A stretch of DNA of 64,000 bases, from the NCBI RefSeq assembly GCF_003464595.1, contig NZ_QRZF01000004.1, positions 434,001 through 498,000 of the forward strand. Direction: 5' to 3'. The stretch comes from Bacteroides intestinalis. GTDB taxonomy: Bacteria > Bacteroidota > Bacteroidia > Bacteroidales > Bacteroidaceae. The notes below the pieces were generated by a model. It ran no database searches. It was not told where the DNA came from and saw only the letters and a list, made by a program, of their open reading frames with translations. Every line of letters starts with the position of its first letter. Positions within the stretch are counted from its first letter, which is position 1. Made by a program: the position numbers and the translations under genes. Below, one piece after another: positions 42,179-50,467 of the stretch.

Positions 42179-42829
42179 TTAGAGTTCTTTTAACGAATGT
42201 ATCATCCCTTCGGGATCAGGAGCGGCAAAGACCGCATTTCCTGCAACCAGTGCATCAGCACCGGCAGCCACCAGACGGGCACCTGTTTCCAGGTTCACAC
42301 CGCCATCCACCTCGATCAGCGCTTTTGAACCGGTACTATCTATCAGAGCACGCAATTCACGTACTTTCTCAATGGTATGTTCTATGAATTGCTGTCCGCC
42401 AAAGCCGGGATTTACACTCATCAGCAGCACCATATATACATCCTGGATAATATCTTTCAGCATAGCTACAGGAGTAGCAGGATTCAGCGTGACAGCTGGT
42501 TGCATACCAGCTTCACGTATTTGTTGCACTACCCGGTGCAGGTGCGGACATGCTTCGAAATGCACGTTCATGGTGTGTGCCCCCAACGCTTTCACTTCAT
42601 GAATGAATTTCTCGGGTTGTACTATCATCAGATGTACATCCAAAGGCTTCTTTGAAATCTTTGCCACGTACTTCAATACGGGAAAGCCGAAAGATATATT
42701 GGGAACGAACACACCGTCCATAACATCAATATGTACCCAGTCGGCTTCACTGCGGTTCAGCATTTCCAGGTCCTTTGCCAGATAAGCGAAATCTGCGGAC
42801 AGGATTGAAGGAGCTATGATTGGTTTCAT
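42179..42829 (-). CDS. rpe: Ribulose-phosphate 3-epimerase
   Basis: A 216-residue TIM-barrel enzyme that interconverts ribulose-5-phosphate and xylulose-5-phosphate in the pentose phosphate pathway. Signature motifs are APSILSADFAYL, the metal-binding HIDVMDGVFVPNISFG, DVHLMI, NPGFGGQQF and the phosphate-binding IEVDGGVN with DALVAGNAVF. Length and all catalytic residues (both Asp and the His residues) are as expected. It is the first gene of a likely rpe-comEC operon, with a -7 element at 42870-42877. Confidence 0.96.
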   Translation of the reverse strand: MKPIIAPSILSADFAYLAKDLEMLNRSEADWVHIDVMDGVFVPNISFGFPVLKYVAKISKKPLDVHLMIVQPEKFIHEVKALGAHTMNVHFEACPHLHRVVQQIREAGMQPAVTLNPATPVAMLKDIIQDVYMVLLMSVNPGFGGQQFIEHTIEKVRELRALIDSTGSKALIEVDGGVNLETGARLVAAGADALVAGNAVFAAPDPEGMIHSLKEL

Positions 42830-42869
42830 AATACACTACATTTTACAGATTATATATAGATATAACGTA

Positions 42870-42877
42870 CAAATGTA
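42870..42877 (-). promoter_or_regulatory. -7 element of rpe
   Basis: Minus strand TACATTTG matches TAnnTTTG, 41 bases before the rpe start. No -33 match. Confidence 0.45.
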
Positions 42878-42892
42878 GACAAAAGATTTCAT

Positions 42893-43078
42893 TCATCCTA
42901 ATATTATCCCCTGCAAGCCTTGCGGAAGCTGAGATACAGCCCGGTAATTACGGGCCAGGCTACGAAGAAAATCTAAAGTTTTCTCGGAAGGTTGCGGACG
43001 TTCACCGGATATTGTATCATCGGATGTACGCGGTTTTACGGATGAAGAAGAAAAAGAAGGAGTAGTTTTTTTATCCAT
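42893..43078 (-). CDS. Small hypothetical protein
   Basis: A 61-residue protein, start MDKKTTPSFSSSSVKP. It is Ser/Pro-rich at first and then has a short helical segment (KTLDFLRSLARNYRAVSQLP). I have the impression that similar 60-residue proteins with a DFLR-x-x-AR core occur in other Bacteroides, but I cannot verify that. It has no signal or membrane segment. It lies upstream of rpe in the same direction, overlapping no other gene, and could be real or spurious. Confidence 0.5.
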   Translation of the reverse strand: MDKKTTPSFSSSSVKPRTSDDTISGERPQPSEKTLDFLRSLARNYRAVSQLPQGLQGIILG

Positions 43079-43276
43079 AGGCTTATTGAATTAGTTATAA
43101 TCAAAATTACAAACTGCTATAAAAAATGCAGGAGTAACTCTGTATGTTATAGAACGGGAGAAAGAGAGAAATAGTATACAATAAGCTGTAAAAAACGTAA
43201 AGAAAATATATAATTTAGCCCAAGGCAATACTAAAGCACTGCGCTTGGGCTATAAGCTTGATTGTAATGAGGAGAT

Positions 43277-43918
43277 TTATTTTGCTTTGGCTAAGCCGAA
43301 TGAGAAAGTTGCTGCAGGAAGTTCAATAGGTTCACCATTCACTTTCACACCAGTTACCTGAAGTTTGAAAGCCAATTTGCTGCCGGCATAAATAAAGCTA
43401 CCTGCTTCGGGTGCTGCAATTGTCACTTCTACTTTCATGTCCGGAGTTTCTCCTTCACCTTCGCCCTCACCTTTAGTAGGTTCTACAGTCGGAAGGTTGA
43501 ATTCGATAATCAACGGTTCGGGAGCAAATGTCATGCTAATAGCTGTCTTGTCATCATTGAAAGCAGGGGTGTACTTTACTTTATAATTCACGTCACCCAC
43601 AGCCTCGATGATTCCGGGAGCAGCTTCTTCAGGCACAATGGCCTTAATCAAATCTTCTACCGGGAACTTTTCGAATGATACATTCTCATTGGTTACTTCT
43701 GCGGTTACATCCGTACCTTCGGGAGCTTCTTCACCTTCTTCTGCAGTCGGTACCGGAGCCACTACTTGCAGTTTACCGGTATAATCACCTACTACATCTG
43801 TCAATACGGGATCGTTAGGTTTAGGTTCATTGTCATCATCGCAAGATGTGAAAGTAGTTATCAAACCAAGGGTCATTACAAGAAACACGAAACGCTTTAA
43901 ACAATGTACTTTTTTCAT
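43277..43918 (-). CDS. DUF4840-type lipoprotein
   Basis: A 213-residue lipoprotein (lipobox TFTSC, Cys26, followed by acidic DDDNEPKP). The mature part resembles DUF4840 (DVVGDYTGKLQV, IEAVGDVNYKVKYT, AFKLQVTGVKVNGEP). Two acidic low-complexity stretches (EEGEEAPEG and GEGEGEGE) interrupt it. It is probably exported to the outer membrane or surface. It lies 138 bases downstream of the ECF sigma factor gene in the same direction. No function is established. Confidence 0.65.
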   Translation of the reverse strand: MKKVHCLKRFVFLVMTLGLITTFTSCDDDNEPKPNDPVLTDVVGDYTGKLQVVAPVPTAEEGEEAPEGTDVTAEVTNENVSFEKFPVEDLIKAIVPEEAAPGIIEAVGDVNYKVKYTPAFNDDKTAISMTFAPEPLIIEFNLPTVEPTKGEGEGEGETPDMKVEVTIAAPEAGSFIYAGSKLAFKLQVTGVKVNGEPIELPAATFSFGLAKAK

Positions 43919-44056
43919 TACTTTAATAAGTTTAGTCTAGTAAATAATAAAATTAATAATTCACATAATTAAGGTTGTACGTACATTAGGTTAAACGGGC
44001 ACATGTCATAAATACTGCACCCGGAAAAAAGAAAAATTCATTAAAGTATGTATATT

Positions 44057-44650
44057 TTAGTCTATCGTCAACACGATTCCATGCTTCTCCGCCATCCGTC
44101 TCAGGTTTAAAATAGCATAACGCATCCGCCCCAAAGAAGTATTGATACTGACTCCAGTCATCTCGGCTATCTCCTTGAAACTGAGGTCTTGATAAAAACG
44201 CATATGTACAACTTCACGTTGTTCGTCCGGCAAGTGTTTTATCAGACGACGCACATCTGAGAGGATCTGATGGTTTACGATTTCAGATTCAACCGTCCCT
44301 TCGGATAAACGGATATTATTTAGTAAATTCCGTTCTTCCTCATCACAGGATACCAGATTCTCCTGTTTTTCCTGACGAAAACAGTCGATAATAAGATTAT
44401 GGGCAATACGGGTCAACCAAGCAGGAAATTTGCCATTTTCATTGTAACGCCCTTGCTGAATAGTGACAATAGCTTTTGTGAAAGTTTCCTGGAATATATC
44501 TTCCGCCAGTTCTTCATTACGTACCGTGTAATAGATATACGCATAAAGACGGTCCTTATAACGGTTCAACAGGATATCGAATGCCTCGTTATTACCTTGT
44601 GCATAAAGGGCTACCAACGTTTCGTCAGCAGCATTTGTTTGCTTTTTCAT
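44057..44650 (-). CDS. ECF-type RNA polymerase sigma factor
   Basis: A 197-residue protein. Region 2 (about residues 20-90) has YAYIYYTVRNEELAEDIFQE and FPAWLTRIAHNLIIDCFR, region 4 (about 135-185) has LPDEQREVVHMRFYQDLSFK and EIAEMTGVSINTSLGRMRYA, the DNA-binding HTH. No anti-sigma factor gene lies next to it, which is unusual for this group. A -7-like element lies about 100 bases upstream. It could drive its neighbour, the DUF4840 lipoprotein, but this is not shown. Confidence 0.92.
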   Translation of the reverse strand: MKKQTNAADETLVALYAQGNNEAFDILLNRYKDRLYAYIYYTVRNEELAEDIFQETFTKAIVTIQQGRYNENGKFPAWLTRIAHNLIIDCFRQEKQENLVSCDEEERNLLNNIRLSEGTVESEIVNHQILSDVRRLIKHLPDEQREVVHMRFYQDLSFKEIAEMTGVSINTSLGRMRYAILNLRRMAEKHGIVLTID

Positions 44651-44747
44651 TACGTGTGTTTTTAGATTTCAGCGTAATGTATTCCGATAGGCATTCAATG
44701 TTTAGTAGTTAATAATACGCAAAGAAAGGAAATTTTTGGGAAAGGAA

Positions 44748-44755
44748 CAAAAATA
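44748..44755 (-). promoter_or_regulatory. -7 element upstream of the ECF sigma gene
   Basis: Minus strand TATTTTTG fits TAnnTTTG. CTTG at 44777-44774, inside the neighbouring repeat, is 18 bases upstream and may be the -33 element. Confidence 0.4.
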
Positions 44756-44779
44756 TAAGCAATTATTAAGTGACAAGCT

Positions 44780-44843
44780 ACAAGCTACGAGCTACAAGTT
44801 GTTGCGCTATCACTCTGCATAACACTTGTAGCTCGTAGCTTGT
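44780..44843 (-). terminator. AGCTAC-family inverted repeat downstream of fmt
   Basis: ACAAGCTACGAGCTACAAGT (44780-44799) pairs perfectly with 44824-44843. Further copies of the AGCTAC/GTAGCT words fill 44773-44872. It is the same family as the element at 5576-5661. It separates fmt from the sigma gene and may end fmt transcription. Confidence 0.55.
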
Positions 44844-44873
44844 TACTTGTAGCCTGTAGCTTGTAGCCCGTAA

Positions 44874-45845
44874 CTATTTCATTCTGAATTCTTCGGTCAA
44901 CCGGAAGCCACGCAGAAGTTCATCTGTCTTCAGGCGTTTCTTGCCTGGAAGCTGCAAGGCATGTATATCGATAAAACCATCTGTCGCAGCCACATGGATA
45001 TAAGTTTTGCCATCTGTCAGCAAAGTACCGGGAACTAACTCATGGGACTTAAATATCTTTTTCGTCTCAAATATCTTCATAACTACCGCTTCTCCATCGG
45101 GTTGAACCAATTCTGACCAGGCTGCCGGATAAGGAGACAAACCACGGATAAAATCATAAATACGTTTGATAGGTTGATTCCAATCGATGCGACATGTATC
45201 TTTAAATATCTTCGGTGCCGGACGCAACTCACCTACAACCGCCATTTCTTCCTGTGGAATAGGTTTCACTGCATCATTCAGGATTGCATCTACCGTTTCA
45301 GTTACCAGTTTTCCACCAAGCATCATCAGTTTATCGTGCACAATGCCTACATCATCTGTATCTGCGATAGGAATACGCACTTGCTGAATCACTTCGCCTG
45401 TATCAATCTCATGACGCAGGAAAAAAGTCGTGATCCCCGTTTCTGTATCACCATTGATAACTGCCCAATTAATGGGAGCGGCTCCCCGATATTGGGGCAA
45501 AAGAGAAGCATGAAGATTGAAAGTTCCCAAACGTGGCATATTCCATACCACCTCGGGCAACATACGGAAAGCAACCACTATCTGCAAATCGGCTTTCCAC
45601 TCACGCAGAGCTTCGACAAAAGCCTCATCTTTCAGTTTTTCCGGCTGCAATAAAGGAAGATTCTGTTCCAGTGCATATTGCTTCACAGGAGAGAACTGAA
45701 GTTTATGTCCCCTACCCGCCGGTTTATCAGGCATGGTGATGACTCCTACTACATTATATCCACCTTCTACCAAACAACGCAAGGACTCCACTGCAAAATC
45801 CGGAGTACCCATGTAAACAATCCGTAAATCTTCTTTCTTCATCAT
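44874..45845 (-). CDS. fmt: Methionyl-tRNA formyltransferase
   Basis: A 323-residue enzyme that formylates initiator Met-tRNA. The N-terminal domain has RIVYMGTPDFAVESL, the folate-site SLLPQYRGAAPINWA and the catalytic region VINGDTETGITTF; the C-terminal tRNA-binding domain has FIRGLSPYPAAW and a short final region. Length is standard. It follows the ClC gene by 11 bases, so tsaC, the ClC gene and fmt are likely one transcript in that order. Confidence 0.96.
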   Translation of the reverse strand: MMKKEDLRIVYMGTPDFAVESLRCLVEGGYNVVGVITMPDKPAGRGHKLQFSPVKQYALEQNLPLLQPEKLKDEAFVEALREWKADLQIVVAFRMLPEVVWNMPRLGTFNLHASLLPQYRGAAPINWAVINGDTETGITTFFLRHEIDTGEVIQQVRIPIADTDDVGIVHDKLMMLGGKLVTETVDAILNDAVKPIPQEEMAVVGELRPAPKIFKDTCRIDWNQPIKRIYDFIRGLSPYPAAWSELVQPDGEAVVMKIFETKKIFKSHELVPGTLLTDGKTYIHVAATDGFIDIHALQLPGKKRLKTDELLRGFRLTEEFRMK

Positions 45846-45856
45846 ATAAAAACTTT

Positions 45857-47647
45857 TTAATCTTCAGAGAAATGTACCAATACCTGACGGTATGAGTTGA
45901 ATATCTTAGACTTGGAGACAAATCCCAAATAATGTCCTTCTTCATCTACTACAGGAAGGTTCCATGCTTTCGTATCATCAAACGTACGCATCACCTGCTC
46001 CATGCTATCCGTATCATACAGACGTGCGGGGATAGCCGTCATCAGTTTCCCTACTGTGAAACGATGATATAGTTCCTGTCTGAACATGATATTCCGGATA
46101 TCGTCTAAGGTGACAATTCCAATTAGTATCCCACTCTTATCCGTTACAGGGAATATATTACGCCGTGAAGCCGAAATAGCCTTCACCAACTCACCCAAAT
46201 CCATTTCAGGATGAACCACAACAAAATCTTTCTCCACGACATTCTCTACTTTCATCAGGGTAAGTACCGCTTTATCCTTATGATGGGTTAGCAATTCTCC
46301 CTTTTTGGCCAAACGCATGGAATAAATACTATGAGGTTCGAAAACTATAATCGTCAGATATGAACTGGCAGCTACAATCATCAGCGGCAGGAAAAGATCA
46401 TATCCTCCCGTCAGCTCGGCTATCAGGAAGACTCCGGTCAGCGGGGCATGCATGACACCACTCATCACCCCTGCCATACCCATCAAGGCAAAATTCTTTT
46501 CGGGTAAATAGTACGAGAAATCAAACTTATTGCTGAAAAAGGCGAAGACGAAGCCTGCAATACAACCCAGATACAAAGAAGGTGCAAAAATACCACCGCA
46601 ACCTCCACCACCGTTTGTGGCACTAGACGCAAACACCTTAAACAAGATAATCAGCATCAGATAAAGCAGTAGCAAATTACCGTGTCCATAAAAGAATGAG
46701 TTGTTCATGACTGTGTCCCAATCCGCATTGGAAGTACCGTTCAGCAATAATTCAATGGTGTCGTAACCTTCACCATAGAGCGGCGGAAAAAGAAATATCA
46801 GGATACTCAGCATAATACCACCTAAAGCCAGTTTCTGGTAAGGGCCTTTCAGTTTGCCGAAAACACCTTCTACAGAATTCATGGCACGGGTAAAGTAGAG
46901 TGAAACCAGTCCGCAGAAAATACCCAGCATAATAACGTAAGGAATGCGCTCCATCTCGAATGCCTGATCTAGATGGAACTTAAACATTGCTTCCGTTCCG
47001 GTAGTGATATAAGAAACCGTTGCAGCTGTCACCGCAGAAATCAGCAACGGAAGCAGAGAGGTCATAGTCAGGTCTATCATAAGCACTTCCAGCGTAAACA
47101 CTAATCCTGCAATAGGCGCCTTGAAAATACCTGCAATGGCACCGGCAGCACCACAACCCACCAAAAGCATCAAAGTACGGTGCTCCATTTTGAAGACACT
47201 TCCCAGATTGGAACCAATAGCAGAACCTGTCAGTACAATAGGTGCCTCCGCTCCTACCGAACCACCAAAACCAATGGTTATGGAACTGGCAATCACAGAC
47301 GACCATGTATTGTGTCGCTTAATCCGCCCTTGCCGACGGGAAATGGCATAAAGGATTTTTGTAACTCCATGACTGATGTCATCCTTCACGACATAACGTA
47401 CAAACAAGCCTGCCAGAAAAATTCCCACTACCGGATAAACCAAATAAAGGTAGTTGGCCTCCGTTGTATTGAAATTATTCGTCAGGAAATTTTGTATCCA
47501 GTGTATCAACATCTTCAGTATCAAAGCTGTAACAGCCGTAAAAATACCTACCAGAAAACTGAGTATCAGGATAAACTGTTTTTCCTTTATATTCTTTTCA
47601 CGCCATAAAAGGAAACGCTGAAACAAACTTCTCTTCTCTTTTTCCAT
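45857..47647 (-). CDS. ClC-family chloride channel or antiporter with CBS domains
   Basis: A 596-residue protein. About the first 430 residues form the ClC membrane domain, with the selectivity loops GFGGSVGAEAPIV (gating Glu134 kept) and GGGCGGIFAPSLYLG. The C-terminal part (about 450-590) contains two CBS domains (EKDFVVVHPEMDLGELVKAI, MTAIPARLYDTDSMEQVM), which commonly bind adenine nucleotides. It moves chloride across the cytoplasmic membrane; whether it is a channel or a proton antiporter cannot be settled from the motifs. It lies between tsaC and fmt. Confidence 0.93.
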   Translation of the reverse strand: MEKEKRSLFQRFLLWREKNIKEKQFILILSFLVGIFTAVTALILKMLIHWIQNFLTNNFNTTEANYLYLVYPVVGIFLAGLFVRYVVKDDISHGVTKILYAISRRQGRIKRHNTWSSVIASSITIGFGGSVGAEAPIVLTGSAIGSNLGSVFKMEHRTLMLLVGCGAAGAIAGIFKAPIAGLVFTLEVLMIDLTMTSLLPLLISAVTAATVSYITTGTEAMFKFHLDQAFEMERIPYVIMLGIFCGLVSLYFTRAMNSVEGVFGKLKGPYQKLALGGIMLSILIFLFPPLYGEGYDTIELLLNGTSNADWDTVMNNSFFYGHGNLLLLYLMLIILFKVFASSATNGGGGCGGIFAPSLYLGCIAGFVFAFFSNKFDFSYYLPEKNFALMGMAGVMSGVMHAPLTGVFLIAELTGGYDLFLPLMIVAASSYLTIIVFEPHSIYSMRLAKKGELLTHHKDKAVLTLMKVENVVEKDFVVVHPEMDLGELVKAISASRRNIFPVTDKSGILIGIVTLDDIRNIMFRQELYHRFTVGKLMTAIPARLYDTDSMEQVMRTFDDTKAWNLPVVDEEGHYLGFVSKSKIFNSYRQVLVHFSED

Positions 47648-47785
47648 ATACCTATATTTACCATTCTAAACGAAATAAAGAATTTACTCTCATATCTATT
47701 TAATAAGAGAGAAAATTCTTCGACAAGCTCAGAGCATAAGTGAACTTATAGAGATAAGACCAACAATAGCTTATAGCCCGTTATC

Positions 47786-48349
47786 TTATTCCCGAATAAT
47801 TTTTATAACTCCACCTTTATCCAGTTTTATAATGCTGGATGGTTTCGGATGTCCTATTTCTTCTTGTCGATAGCCTACCACGTAGTCGACCATGGACTTA
47901 AGTTCTTCTGTGATCTCACTATAATTTGCCGGTGAAGGTTGCCCGCTGATATTAGCTGACGTAGAAACAATCGCCTTACGAAACTGTTGACAGAGACGTT
48001 TTGAGAATTCTTCATTCGTCACCCGGATACCTACACTGCCATCTTCGGCAATCAGGTTGGATGCCAGGTTTCGTGCACCGGAATAAATGATTGTCAGCGG
48101 TTTGTCTGCCACCTCAATCAAATCCCAGGCTACTTCCGGCACATCCTGCACATAGAAGTCCACCTTTACAGGAGAATCGACCAACACAAGCATCGCTTTA
48201 CTGTCCGAACGCTGCTTTATCTGATACACTCGCCGCACAGCTTCTTCGTTGGTAGCGTCACAACCTATGCCCCAAATGGTGTCGGTGGGGTACAGAATGA
48301 CTCCGCCTTCGTTCATCACTTGACAGGCTTTTTTAATATCTTCTATCAT
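47786..48349 (-). CDS. tsaC: L-threonylcarbamoyladenylate synthase
   Basis: About 187 residues from the ATG at 48349. It makes threonylcarbamoyl-AMP for the t6A modification of tRNAs that read ANN codons. The YrdC-fold motifs are GGVILYPTDTIWGIGCDA, the KQRSD region and SVGIRVTNEEF with VSTSANISGQPSP. The frame extends ten residues further to 48379, but those codons overlap the -7 promoter and the family start matches MIEDIKKACQV. It is the short (TsaC) form without a Sua5 domain. Confidence 0.92.
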   Translation of the reverse strand: MIEDIKKACQVMNEGGVILYPTDTIWGIGCDATNEEAVRRVYQIKQRSDSKAMLVLVDSPVKVDFYVQDVPEVAWDLIEVADKPLTIIYSGARNLASNLIAEDGSVGIRVTNEEFSKRLCQQFRKAIVSTSANISGQPSPANYSEITEELKSMVDYVVGYRQEEIGHPKPSSIIKLDKGGVIKIIRE

Positions 48350-48380
48350 TTCTTGGTGTATAAATACAGTGATTAACACG

Positions 48381-48388
48381 CAAAAGTA
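48381..48388 (-). promoter_or_regulatory. -7 element of tsaC
   Basis: Minus strand TACTTTTG. It lies one base from the oppositely directed -7 element at 48390-48397, so the tsaC and thioesterase promoters are back to back. Confidence 0.55.
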
Positions 48389-48389
48389 C

Positions 48390-48397
48390 TATTTTTG
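48390..48397 (+). promoter_or_regulatory. -7 element of the thioesterase gene
   Basis: TATTTTTG fits TAnnTTTG, 33 bases before the ATG at 48430. It is mirrored by the minus-strand element at 48381-48388. Confidence 0.55.
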
Positions 48398-48429
48398 CAC
48401 GGATTAATAGAAAAGTTTAAGAGAAAACA

Positions 48430-48864
48430 ATGGAAGAAATTCAATTTAACCACACCCTGCCCATACAACTACGATTTAATGATGTCGATAAGTTCGGCCA
48501 CGTGAATAATACGGTTTATTTCTCTTTCTATGATTTGGGAAAAACCGAGTACTTTGCTTCCGTATGCCCGGACGTCGATTGGGAGAAAGACGGCATTGTC
48601 GTCGTACATATAGAAGCGAACTTTCTTGCACAGATTTATGGCTCGGATCATATCGCTGTACAAACAGCCGTTACTGAAATCGGCACCAAAAGTTTTCATC
48701 TCGCACAGCGGGTGATTGATACGGAAACACAGGAGGTCAAGTGCATATGCACCTCCATTATGGTAGCTTTCAATCTTGAGAAGCATGAATCTAAACCTCT
48801 GGAGGAAGAATGGATTCGGGCAATCTGTAAATACGAAGGAAGGGATTTAAGAAAGAAAAAATAA
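48430..48864 (+). CDS. Acyl-CoA thioesterase, YbgC/FadM type
   Basis: A 144-residue hot-dog-fold protein. The motif RFNDVDKFGHVNNTVYFSF is the signature of the 4-hydroxybenzoyl-CoA thioesterase family (catalytic Asp plus GHVNN). Substrates are acyl-CoA or acyl-ACP thioesters; the exact one is not readable. Basic residues close the protein (GRDLRKKK). It is divergent from tsaC and has a terminator-like inverted repeat after it. Confidence 0.9.
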   Translation: MEEIQFNHTLPIQLRFNDVDKFGHVNNTVYFSFYDLGKTEYFASVCPDVDWEKDGIVVVHIEANFLAQIYGSDHIAVQTAVTEIGTKSFHLAQRVIDTETQEVKCICTSIMVAFNLEKHESKPLEEEWIRAICKYEGRDLRKKK

Positions 48865-48878
48865 AAAAAATAGAATAC

Positions 48879-48942
48879 AAGAAGTCCCCTTCTACTGCAC
48901 CATTCCTTTATACATAAGGACTGCATGTGAAGGGGATTTCTT
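48879..48942 (+). terminator. Inverted repeat after the thioesterase gene
   Basis: Arms 48879-48892 (AAGAAGTCCCCTTC) and 48929-48942 pair at 13 of 14 positions around a 36-base loop, followed by TTCTTATAC. It lies 15 bases past the stop. Confidence 0.6.
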
Positions 48943-49007
48943 ATACATAGCGACAAACTCCTGTTTTCTAATAAAACACTATTAGTCAATCCCATACAAA
49001 TCATTAA

Positions 49008-49039
49008 TTTGGATAACACAAATATATTGTATAGTTTTG
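49008..49039 (+). promoter_or_regulatory. Promoter of the membrane protein at 49080
   Basis: TTTG at 49008-49011, a 20-base spacer and TAGTTTTG at 49032-49039, ending 40 bases before the ATG. It is one of the best matches to the Bacteroides pattern in the window. Confidence 0.7.
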
Positions 49040-49079
49040 TTGTACGCATACTGCATATGACATAAAAGCGACTAATATT

Positions 49080-49799
49080 ATGAAAAAACAAAAACTTTCC
49101 TTTTCCACACTGCTGCAAGCCGGTTGTTCTGCCATTTTATTTATCAGTTGCCTACTGCCTTGGCTAAACATCACATCACCACAAGAGTCTTTAAGAGGAG
49201 AATTCAGTCTTATCAATATGCCTGTACAAACAGTGAGTGATACAGGAATAATGACTAACACATTCCCACCGGCAGGTTCAATTTTCGACTATTACCGAAT
49301 AGTGCTCTATGTTATTCTCTTCTTTATCTTCATCAACATATTTATTCAACTCATAAAAAAGATTCCCCTTTTTACATGTTACTCATGTCTGCTTCCAACA
49401 TGTTTCAGCTATCTCTTTTGGGCAAGAGTAGCAGACTGTGGAAATTATCTTGAATGTGCAGGAATCGGCCTTTATCTGACTAACATTTTTGGTACAATTG
49501 CCATTGCAGCCGCATGGACGGATCTTGGAAGAAATTATGAAATCCATAGAAAATTGTTCAGTTTCTGTTGGAAATGGAGTATGCTATGCTTCGTGCTTCC
49601 AATCATTCTAATTCCCCTTTCCGGTTTTCTTAGAATTCAGACTTTCGATATTCATATAATCCAGCAAATAGTATTCGCATTTACTACCGTTTGCTTCATT
49701 ATCTGGGCAATAGGAATCATGCAAATACCATTTTTAATATATGCAAAAATCGTAAATCAAATATCAAAACAAAAAAATCATCAAGTGAGACACTTTTGA
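49080..49799 (+). CDS. Hypothetical membrane protein
   Basis: A 239-residue protein I do not recognise. It has about six hydrophobic segments: 11-29, 73-92, 98-118, 128-147, 165-185 and 196-222. Cysteines are frequent (CYSCLLPTC, DCGNYLEC). A loop after the first segment (about 30-70) is probably periplasmic. It has a strong promoter of its own and no gene close downstream, so it appears to be a single-gene unit. The A+T-rich codon use is slightly different from the clp genes next to it. Confidence 0.7.
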   Translation: MKKQKLSFSTLLQAGCSAILFISCLLPWLNITSPQESLRGEFSLINMPVQTVSDTGIMTNTFPPAGSIFDYYRIVLYVILFFIFINIFIQLIKKIPLFTCYSCLLPTCFSYLFWARVADCGNYLECAGIGLYLTNIFGTIAIAAAWTDLGRNYEIHRKLFSFCWKWSMLCFVLPIILIPLSGFLRIQTFDIHIIQQIVFAFTTVCFIIWAIGIMQIPFLIYAKIVNQISKQKNHQVRHF

Positions 49800-49841
49800 T
49801 TAAAGAGTCATTAAATCATTCACTTTGTATAACCATAGAGT

Positions 49842-49973
49842 TAACCCCACACGGTAACTCCATTTACACACCGAGGTAAAGGTCGTTACATACCGAGGTA
49901 AATGGCGTTACAATAAGGGGTAAAGACCGTTACATGCGGCAGTAAATGCTTTTACATCTTGAAGCAAACAACA
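49842..49973. repeat. 22-nt-phased tandem repeat array
   Basis: TTACA begins at 49864, 49886, 49908, 49930 and 49952, an exact 22-base step, with a sixth diverged unit before them (TAACCCCACA at 49842). Most units also carry GGTAAA or AGTAAA at the same internal position. The gap 49800-50142 holds nothing else except the -7 element of clpS near its end. The core words are related to those of the arrays at 9485-9701 and 38996-39127. Confidence 0.75.
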
Positions 49974-50126
49974 GGTAAATGTTATCAATTGATTATCAAC
50001 AAACTATAAAATCTCATCAGTAATATTTAATTTAGTTCTATACAGATATGAATACACAGGCAATAATCGACATATTGCTACAGTAAGTTTAATACTCGTT
50101 ACAGCCTTAATCTGCCTCTTTTTTTA

Positions 50127-50134
50127 TAAATTTG
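50127..50134 (+). promoter_or_regulatory. -7 element of the clpS-clpA-aat operon
   Basis: TAAATTTG fits TAnnTTTG. It ends only eight bases before the clpS ATG at 50143, so transcription would start almost at the start codon. A -33 element is not clear. Confidence 0.5.
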
Positions 50135-50142
50135 CCCCCATT

Positions 50143-50451
50143 ATGGAACAGCAACAATCATCTTTCAAAGAAAAGGAACGTACAGATCTACGCGAACCGC
50201 AGCACTTCAAGGTGATCATCTATAACGATGACTTCACCACGATGGAGTTTGTCGTCAAGATACTTACTACCATATTCTTTAAATCGGCAGCAGAAGCAGA
50301 AACGCTGATGCTACAGGTACACAAGAGTCAATCAGCAGTGGTAGGCATCTATACATACGACATTGCACAATCGAAAGTACAGAAAGCCACCCGTATGGCA
50401 CGCGAAGAGAATTTTCCACTCCGGCTCACCGTTGTGCCGGAAGAAGAATAA
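50143..50451 (+). CDS. clpS: ATP-dependent Clp protease adaptor ClpS
   Basis: A 102-residue adaptor that binds N-terminal destabilising residues of proteins and hands them to ClpAP. The binding-pocket motif is clear: KVIIYNDDFTTMEFVVKIL (Asn-Asp-Asp with Met), followed by HKSQSAVVGIYTYDIAQSK and the C-terminal RLTVVPEEE. Its place 16 bases before clpA, with the transferase aat next, makes an N-degron pathway operon. Confidence 0.95.
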   Translation: MEQQQSSFKEKERTDLREPQHFKVIIYNDDFTTMEFVVKILTTIFFKSAAEAETLMLQVHKSQSAVVGIYTYDIAQSKVQKATRMAREENFPLRLTVVPEEE

Positions 50452-50467
50452 GAATTAGGAGAAGATT

